Shown one piece after another: positions 18,629 to 24,931 of a stretch of 24,931 nucleotides of DNA (the stretch's first letter is position 1; each line of letters opens with the position of its first letter). A program made the position numbers and the translations under genes. The notes beneath the pieces are model-generated. The model saw only the letters and a program-made list of their open reading frames with translations. It did no database searches and was not told the DNA's origin. The stretch covers positions 1-24,931 of the forward strand of contig NZ_SPQM01000069.1 in NCBI RefSeq assembly GCF_004570345.1, in the 5' to 3' direction. This DNA comes from Blastococcus sp. CT_GayMR20 (GTDB taxonomy: Bacteria > Actinomycetota > Actinomycetes > Mycobacteriales > Geodermatophilaceae).

Positions 18629-19591
18629 CCTGACCGCTGTGAAGTCCTCCCCGGAGACTCCGTCGTCGCCCGCCGCGGCGGCGGACTGCTGTGGGTCGAC
18701 GCTCCGGGCTCGCCCGCCCTCGTCGCGGCTCTGCACGCGTGCCTCGGTGTTGCCGGCCCCGGCGCCGACCGTGTGCTGGCCGCCGTCGCCGGACAGGTGA
18801 GCTCGCTCGCCCACGGTGCCGCCTCCTTCGCCCTGGTGCTCGCCGACACGTCGGGAGGCGCCGGCACCGGTGTCGCCCTGTGGTCCGGCAAGGGTCAGCC
18901 GGCCGTCGACGGCGTCCCGGTGTCCGGTTCGTCGGTGGAGGGCTGCACGCTCGCCGCCGGCTTCCAGCTCGGCCAGACCCTGTACGTGGGGCCCGGCCAG
19001 GCGGCACCGCAGATGCCCCCGGGCGTCGCCTTCGACCTCGTCGAGGGCACGGTGCCCGGCTCCGGCGCGATGCTGCAGCTGGCCGCCGTCGCCCATCCGT
19101 CCTCCTCCGCCGTCCCCCCGGCGACGTCGACCCCGTCGTCGTTCACCGCGGGATCCGACGCGGGCTTGGGCTCCGGTTCCAGCCGGATGGCGAGCGCGCC
19201 CCCGGACTCCGGCGAGCAGACGGCGTTCTGGCGTCCCGAGCAGAGCGCGGCGCCGGTGCTGCGCTTCGACGACGGCCTCGTCGTGACCGTCGACGAGGAC
19301 CTCGTGCTGGGTCGCCGTCCCGACAACCACGAGCTGGTGACGACCGGCGGTGCCCGTCCGGTGCCGATCGCCGACACCCAGAACGTGCTCTCCTCGGCGC
19401 ACGCCGCCCTGCAGCGCTCGGGTCGCGAGGTCTCCCTCGTCGACCTGGGCTCGCTGAACGGCACGCACGTCGCCGGGCCCGAGGCCACGGAGTGGACCCA
19501 GCTGGAGCCGGGTGTCGCGCACCCGCTCTCCGACGGCGACCGCCTGCTCCTCGGCTGGACCGTCATCACCTTCGAGCAGCCGAGCGACTGA
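18626..19591 (+). CDS. FHA-domain protein with unrecognised N-terminal domain
   Basis: 321 aa. The C-terminal ~110 residues are a forkhead-associated domain that binds phosphothreonine peptides: VLGRRPDN (Gly229-Arg230), SSAHAALQR (Ser256/Ser257 and His259), VDLGSLNGTHV (Asn278-Gly279) and LSDGDRLLLG near the end. All the usual binding-loop residues are present. Residues 1-155 (CEVLPGDSVVARRGGGLLWVDAPGS..., ASFALVLADTSGGAGTGVALWSGKGQPAVDGV) form a compact, Gly/Ala-rich domain that I do not recognise. A Ser/Pro/Gly-rich linker (155-205) joins the two. No transmembrane segment or signal peptide is seen. In actinobacteria FHA proteins usually read out Ser/Thr kinase signalling, for instance GarA/OdhI controlling central metabolism. 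The position between glgP and glgX invites a link to glycogen control, but this is inference; no kinase gene is in the window. The upstream frame extension to 18572 is rejected in favour of the ATG with its -10 box. Confidence 0.82.
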   Translation: MPDRCEVLPGDSVVARRGGGLLWVDAPGSPALVAALHACLGVAGPGADRVLAAVAGQVSSLAHGAASFALVLADTSGGAGTGVALWSGKGQPAVDGVPVSGSSVEGCTLAAGFQLGQTLYVGPGQAAPQMPPGVAFDLVEGTVPGSGAMLQLAAVAHPSSSAVPPATSTPSSFTAGSDAGLGSGSSRMASAPPDSGEQTAFWRPEQSAAPVLRFDDGLVVTVDEDLVLGRRPDNHELVTTGGARPVPIADTQNVLSSAHAALQRSGREVSLVDLGSLNGTHVAGPEATEWTQLEPGVAHPLSDGDRLLLGWTVITFEQPSD

Positions 19592-19594
19592 GGG

Positions 19595-19637
19595 GTCGCG
19601 CCGAGTGGGGCCCGGAGGGGCTCCGCGCGGGCGCGAC
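19595..19637 (+). terminator. Possible hairpin after the FHA gene
   Basis: GTCGCGCC (19595-19602) pairs with GGCGCGAC (19630-19637) around a 27-nt GC-rich loop. It begins 3 nt after the FHA stop. The long loop makes it a weaker candidate than the other hairpins. Confidence 0.35.
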
Positions 19638-19678
19638 GGAAGGGCTCAGTTCGGCTGGGGGACGGCTCGTGGCCGCGG

Positions 19679-19697
19679 TGCGATCCGGAGGATCGCA
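19679..19697 (-). terminator. Hairpin terminator after glgX
   Basis: TGCGATCC (19679-19686) and GGATCGCA (19690-19697) form a perfect 8-bp stem with loop GGA. It lies 3 nt beyond the glgX stop codon (19701) on the minus strand, in the 109-nt gap between convergent genes. It could serve both strands. Confidence 0.55.
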
Positions 19698-19700
19698 GGG

Positions 19701-21893
<2,193 letters not shown>

Positions 21894-21963
21894 AGCCCGA
21901 TCCTGCCAACTCCGGGCCGCGTGGGTGCGCAGGAGGCGCACGCCGGGTTGATTGGATGGGGGC

Positions 21964-22782
21964 GTGTCGAGCCCAGCCGCTGCCCTGCCGTCCTCCGACA
22001 CGGCGGTCGTCGCGATGACCGGGGTCGACGTCGTCCGGGGGGAGACCCACCTCCTGCGCGGTGTCGACTGGACCGTCGAGGCCGATCAGCGGTGGGTGAT
22101 GCTCGGGCCCAACGGGGCGGGGAAGACGACGCTGCTGCAGCTGGCGGCGGCGCAGATGCACCCGACCCGCGGCCAGGTCCGCCTCCTCGGCGAGACGCTG
22201 GGCGCCGTCGACGTCTTCGAGCTGCGGCCGCGGATCGGCCTGACCAGCGCGGCCCTCGCCCAGCGCATCTCGGCGTCGGAGACGACCGGCGACATCGTGG
22301 TGTCCGCGGGGTACGCCGTCGTCGGCCGGTGGCGCGAGCGCTACGACGTCCACGACCTGACCCGCGCCGGGATGCTCATGCAGCAGTGGGGCGTCGCCCA
22401 GTTCGCCCACCGGCCCTTCGGCACCCTCAGCGAGGGCGAGCGCAAGCGCGCCCAGATCGCGCGGGCGCTCATGCCCGACCCCGAGCTGCTGCTGCTCGAC
22501 GAACCCGGCGCCGGCCTGGACCTCGGCGGCCGCGAGGACCTGGTGGCCCGGCTGTCGGACCTGGCGAGGTACCACTACGCCCCGGCCCAGGTGCTGGTCA
22601 CGCACCACGTCGAGGAGATCCCGCCGGGCTACACCCACGCGCTGCTGCTGCGCGGGGGAGAGGTCGTCGCGGCCGGCCCGGCGGAGGACGTCCTCACCGA
22701 GGCGGCGCTGTCGGAGACGTTCGGCCTGCCCCTGTCGCTGTCCCGGACGAACGGCCGGTTCACGGCCCGCCGGGCCGCCTGA
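21964..22782 (+). CDS. Stand-alone ABC ATPase, YlmA/ModF-like
   Basis: 272 aa, GTG start at 21964; a TTG four codons earlier is possible but less likely. One complete nucleotide-binding domain is present: Walker A GPNGAGKTT (48-56), signature LSEGERKRAQIARAL (155-169), Walker B LLLLDEPGAGLD (175-186) and the switch His in VTHHVEEIP (His214). The usual Q-loop glutamine region reads IGLTSAALAQR. Together with VSAGY and THHVEEIPPGYTHALLL, this recalls the YlmA group and the second half of ModF. No permease or binding-protein gene is adjacent and there are no transmembrane segments, so it may act as a soluble ATPase rather than as an importer component. Function is unknown. It is divergent from glgX and 75 nt upstream of the enoyl-CoA hydratase gene. 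Confidence 0.82.
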   Translation: MSSPAAALPSSDTAVVAMTGVDVVRGETHLLRGVDWTVEADQRWVMLGPNGAGKTTLLQLAAAQMHPTRGQVRLLGETLGAVDVFELRPRIGLTSAALAQRISASETTGDIVVSAGYAVVGRWRERYDVHDLTRAGMLMQQWGVAQFAHRPFGTLSEGERKRAQIARALMPDPELLLLDEPGAGLDLGGREDLVARLSDLARYHYAPAQVLVTHHVEEIPPGYTHALLLRGGEVVAAGPAEDVLTEAALSETFGLPLSLSRTNGRFTARRAA

Positions 22783-22793
22783 AAGGGGGGCCC

Positions 22794-22818
22794 CGGCCGA
22801 TCCCGGTGATGTCGGCCG
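22794..22818 (+). terminator. Possible weak hairpin after the ABC ATPase gene
   Basis: CGGCCGA (22794-22800) and TCGGCCG (22812-22818) are reverse complements around an 11-nt loop, 11 nt after the stop codon. There is no T-run. Low confidence. Confidence 0.3.
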
Positions 22819-22845
22819 AGCGCTGCCGGTGAGAACGCCCCTGGC

Positions 22846-22860
22846 TAGGGTGCGGCCATG
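22846..22860 (+). promoter_or_regulatory. Predicted -10 box (TAGGGT) of a leaderless enoyl-CoA hydratase transcript
   Basis: TAGGGT at 22846-22851 is followed by 6 nt and the ATG at 22858. No Shine-Dalgarno sequence is present. This suggests the gene has its own promoter rather than depending on the upstream ABC gene. Confidence 0.48.
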
Positions 22861-23643
22861 ACGACCCCCGAGTTCGTGACCCTGCAGGTGCAGGACGGCA
22901 TCGGCACGATCCGTCTCGACCGCCCGAAGATGAACGCGATCGACGAGCAGCTGCACCGGGAGGTGCGGGCCGCAGCGTCGGAGGCGTCGGAGAACGGCGA
23001 CGTCCGCGCGGTCGTGATCTACGGCGGCGAGCGCGTCTTCGCCGCCGGGGCCGACATCAAGGCGATGTCGCAGCTCGACGGCACCGGCATGGTGGCGTGG
23101 GGACGGGAACTGCAGGACTCGTTCCGGACGGTGGCCCGCATCCCCAAGCCGGTCATCGCCGCGATCACCGGCTACGCCCTCGGCGGCGGCTACGAGCTCG
23201 CCCTCTGCGCCGACTTCCGGGTGCTCGGTGCCGGCGCCAGGATCGGCCAGCCGGAGATCCTGCTCGGGGTGATCCCCGGCGCCGGCGGCACGCAGCGCCT
23301 GGCCCGCCTCGTCGGCCCGGCCAAGGCCAAGGACCTGGTCTTCACCGGCCGCCACGTCGGCGCGGAGGAGGCCCTCGAGATCGGTCTTGCCGACGCCGTC
23401 GTCCCCGACGACGAGGTGTACTCGACCGCGCTCGCCATGGCCGCCAGGTTCGCCGCGGGGCCGCCGCTGGCGCTGGCCGCCGCCAAGAAGGCCATCGACG
23501 AGGGACTCGACGGCACCCTCGACGCGGGGCTGGACCTCGAGAGCCGGCTGTTCGCGGAGCTGTTCGACACCGAGGACCAGAAGACGGGCATGCGCTCGTT
23601 CCTGGAGAGCGGTCCAGGAAAGGCGACATTCACCGGCCGTTGA
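22858..23643 (+). CDS. Enoyl-CoA hydratase (crotonase family)
   Basis: 261 aa, full family length. The oxyanion-hole motifs are AAGADIKAM (62-70) and GYALGGGYELALCADFR (105-121). Both catalytic glutamates are present: Glu113 in GGYELAL and Glu133 in GQPEILLGVIPGAGGTQRL, matching Glu144 and Glu164 of rat mitochondrial enoyl-CoA hydratase. It is therefore expected to hydrate trans-2-enoyl-CoA to 3-hydroxyacyl-CoA in fatty-acid or branched amino-acid breakdown, rather than to be one of the catalytically altered crotonases. Parts of the sequence (PEFVTLQV, VVIYGGERVFAAGADIK, IPKPVIAAITGYALG) recall mycobacterial EchA17-like proteins, but those lack the glutamates. No thiolase or dehydrogenase gene is adjacent, so the exact pathway is open. 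Isobutyryl-CoA mutase in the same window acts in related acyl-CoA chemistry but lies about 19 kb away. Confidence 0.92.
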   Translation: MTTPEFVTLQVQDGIGTIRLDRPKMNAIDEQLHREVRAAASEASENGDVRAVVIYGGERVFAAGADIKAMSQLDGTGMVAWGRELQDSFRTVARIPKPVIAAITGYALGGGYELALCADFRVLGAGARIGQPEILLGVIPGAGGTQRLARLVGPAKAKDLVFTGRHVGAEEALEIGLADAVVPDDEVYSTALAMAARFAAGPPLALAAAKKAIDEGLDGTLDAGLDLESRLFAELFDTEDQKTGMRSFLESGPGKATFTGR

Positions 23644-23651
23644 GCCTTCAC

Positions 23652-23665
23652 CACACGTTCGTGTG
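23652..23665. promoter_or_regulatory. Short palindrome between the hydratase and solute-binding protein genes
   Basis: CACACG (23652-23657) and CGTGTG (23660-23665) are reverse complements around TT, within the 124-nt gap that should contain the promoter of the solute-binding protein gene. It may be an operator or a minor hairpin after the hydratase gene. Confidence 0.3.
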
Positions 23666-23757
23666 CCGTAACCGCCCCGGAGGGGGCCGGGTCCGCCACA
23701 ATCGCGAAGCCGGCCGCCCGGCGTCAACGGGGCACCGGGCCGGCGCGGCACCACTTC

Positions 23758-23763
23758 AGGAGG
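23758..23763 (+). promoter_or_regulatory. Consensus Shine-Dalgarno sequence (AGGAGG) deciding the GTG start at 23768
   Basis: AGGAGG lies 4 nt before GTG. It is the only full-consensus, usably spaced ribosome binding site I found in the window, in contrast to the leaderless-type starts of many neighbours. It fixes the start of a lipoprotein whose signal peptide begins there. Confidence 0.8.
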
Positions 23764-23767
23764 ACAC

Positions 23768-24916
23768 GTGCGACGTAGCACCCTGCGGACCGCGGTCGCG
23801 GTCGTCACCGCCGGGATCACCCTCACCGCCTGCGGTTCGGACGACGGCGGCTCGGGCGGAGGCAGCGGGAGCGAGACGGACGCCGCGACCGCCACCTCCG
23901 CCGAGGACTTCGGCGGGATGGACGCCCTGGTCGAGGCGGCACAGGCCGAGGGCACGCTCAACGTCATCGCACTGCCCCCGGACTGGGCCAACTACGGCGA
24001 GATGCTCGACACGTTCAGCGAGAAGTACGACATCGAGATCAACAGCGCCAGCCCCGACGGGTCCAGCCAGGACGAGCTCAACGCGGTGGAGAGCCAGAAG
24101 GGCCAGGACCGCGCCCCCGACGTCCTCGACCTCGGGACCGCCTTCGCCCGGCAGGCCCAGGCGCAGGACCTCCTCGCGCCGTACCAGGTCGAGACCTGGG
24201 ACGAGATCCCCGAGGACCAGAAGGACCCCGAGGGCAACTGGGTCAACGACTACGGCGGCTACATCTCCATCGGCTGCAACGCCACGGTGATCGCCGAGTG
24301 CCCGACGTCCTTCGCCGACCTGCTCGACCCGCAGTACGCCGGCCAGGTGGCGCTCAACGGCAATCCGACCCAGGCGGCCGCGGCGTTCAGCGGTGTCTGG
24401 GCGGCGTCGCTGTCCAACGGCGGCAGCCTCGACGACATCGGCCCGGGCATCGACTTCTTCAAGCAGGTGAAGGACGCCGGCAACTTCAACCCGGTCGAGA
24501 TCACCCCCGCCACGATCCAGAGCGGCGAGACCCCGCTGTCGATCGACTGGGACTACCTCAACGCCTCCTTCACCGAGACGTTCGCCGCGGAGGGCGTCGA
24601 GTGGGAGGTGAACGTCCCGAGCGACGGGCTGTTCGGCGGCTACTACAGCCAGGCGATCAGCAAGTTCGCCCCGCACCCGGCGGCGGCGCGGCTCTGGCAG
24701 GAGTTCCTCTACGGCGACGAGGGCCAGAACATCTGGCTCAAGGGCGGTGCCCGGCCGGTCCGGCTGCCGTCGATGGAGGAGGCCGGTACCGCGGACGCCG
24801 ACGCGCTCAGCGCGCTCCCGGAGGTGGAGGGGACGGCGGACTTCCCGACGCAGGAGCAGGAGTCGGCCGCGCAGGCGGTCGTGGCCGAACGCTGGAACGC
24901 GGAGATCTCCGGCTGA
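23768..24916 (+). CDS. Extracellular solute-binding lipoprotein of an ABC importer (iron/polyamine/organic-solute type)
   Basis: 382 aa, GTG start with AGGAGG upstream. The N-terminus MRRSTLRTAVAVVTAGITLTAC is a lipoprotein signal peptide with lipobox LTAC (Cys22), followed by a Gly/Ser/Asp-rich linker to about residue 45. The mature part has the two-lobe periplasmic-binding fold of the family that includes Fe(III), spermidine/putrescine, thiamine and 2-aminoethylphosphonate binders: LNVIALPPDWANYGEMLDTFSEKYDIEIN, APDVLDLGTAFARQAQAQDLLAPY, CPTSFADLLDPQYAGQVALNGNPTQAAAAF, GETPLSIDWDYLN and HPAAARLWQEFLYGDEGQNIWLKGGARPV. The conserved tyrosine pair of Fe(III)-binding proteins is not evident, so a polyamine or other organic solute is as likely. 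It should be tethered to the outer face of the membrane. Permease and ATPase genes presumably follow beyond 24931. Confidence 0.88.
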   Translation: MRRSTLRTAVAVVTAGITLTACGSDDGGSGGGSGSETDAATATSAEDFGGMDALVEAAQAEGTLNVIALPPDWANYGEMLDTFSEKYDIEINSASPDGSSQDELNAVESQKGQDRAPDVLDLGTAFARQAQAQDLLAPYQVETWDEIPEDQKDPEGNWVNDYGGYISIGCNATVIAECPTSFADLLDPQYAGQVALNGNPTQAAAAFSGVWAASLSNGGSLDDIGPGIDFFKQVKDAGNFNPVEITPATIQSGETPLSIDWDYLNASFTETFAAEGVEWEVNVPSDGLFGGYYSQAISKFAPHPAAARLWQEFLYGDEGQNIWLKGGARPVRLPSMEEAGTADADALSALPEVEGTADFPTQEQESAAQAVVAERWNAEISG

Positions 24917-24931
24917 GTACCGCCGCCTCCG

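Overview
The window looks like chromosomal DNA of a very GC-rich actinobacterium. Nearly every third codon position is G or C, there are GTG starts, and the gene set is typically actinobacterial: the GlgE maltose-1-phosphate pathway, a YbbN-like thioredoxin, and an isobutyryl-CoA mutase. A member of the Geodermatophilaceae or a relative would fit, but that is an inference from style, not a proof. I see no rRNA, tRNA, CRISPR array, transposase, phage gene or attachment site. Coding density is high. No gene-free stretch exceeds 300 bases; the longest are 1396-1608 (213 nt, divergent promoters) and 15787-15956 (170 nt, divergent promoters).

Layout. 2-445 (+) is the 3' end of an FAD-dependent, phytoene-desaturase-like oxidoreductase. 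505-1395 (-) is a DUF559/Vsr-like nuclease-fold protein. 1609-2121 (+) is a MarR regulator, followed by 2162-3841 (+), the large subunit of isobutyryl-CoA mutase (icmA). A near-perfect 24-bp palindrome lies between these two and overlaps the predicted icmA promoter. 3993-4958 (+) is a thioredoxin-TPR protein that converges on, and overlaps the stop codon of, a two-gene minus-strand unit encoding paralogous zinc metallopeptidase lipoproteins (7738-6356, then 6310-4955).

The core of the window is an alpha-glucan/trehalose cluster. On the minus strand glgE (15786-13759), treS (13712-11886), mak (11889-10519) and glgB (10421-7851) form a probable operon. TreS interconverts trehalose and maltose, Mak phosphorylates maltose to maltose 1-phosphate, GlgE polymerises that into alpha-1,4-glucan, and GlgB adds branches. 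Divergently transcribed glgP (15957-18503, +) degrades the polymer. An FHA-domain protein gene (18626-19591, +) follows, then convergent glgX (21893-19701, -), the debranching enzyme. Together they form an almost complete synthesis and turnover circuit. No glgC, glgM or treY/treZ gene is present here.

The right end carries a stand-alone YlmA/ModF-like ABC ATPase (21964-22782, +), an enoyl-CoA hydratase (22858-23643, +) and a solute-binding lipoprotein (23768-24916, +). The last probably opens an ABC importer operon that continues beyond the window.

The most interesting signals are: (i) a TANNNT hexamer placed 6-7 nt before the start codon of six genes with no well-placed Shine-Dalgarno sequence, implying widespread leaderless transcription; (ii) the palindrome over the icmA promoter; (iii) a histone-H1-like Lys/Ala/Pro tail on GlgB; (iv) the tandem metallopeptidase lipoproteins; and (v) the FHA protein of unknown N-terminal fold placed inside the glycogen locus. 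I did not find a convincing wholly new system.
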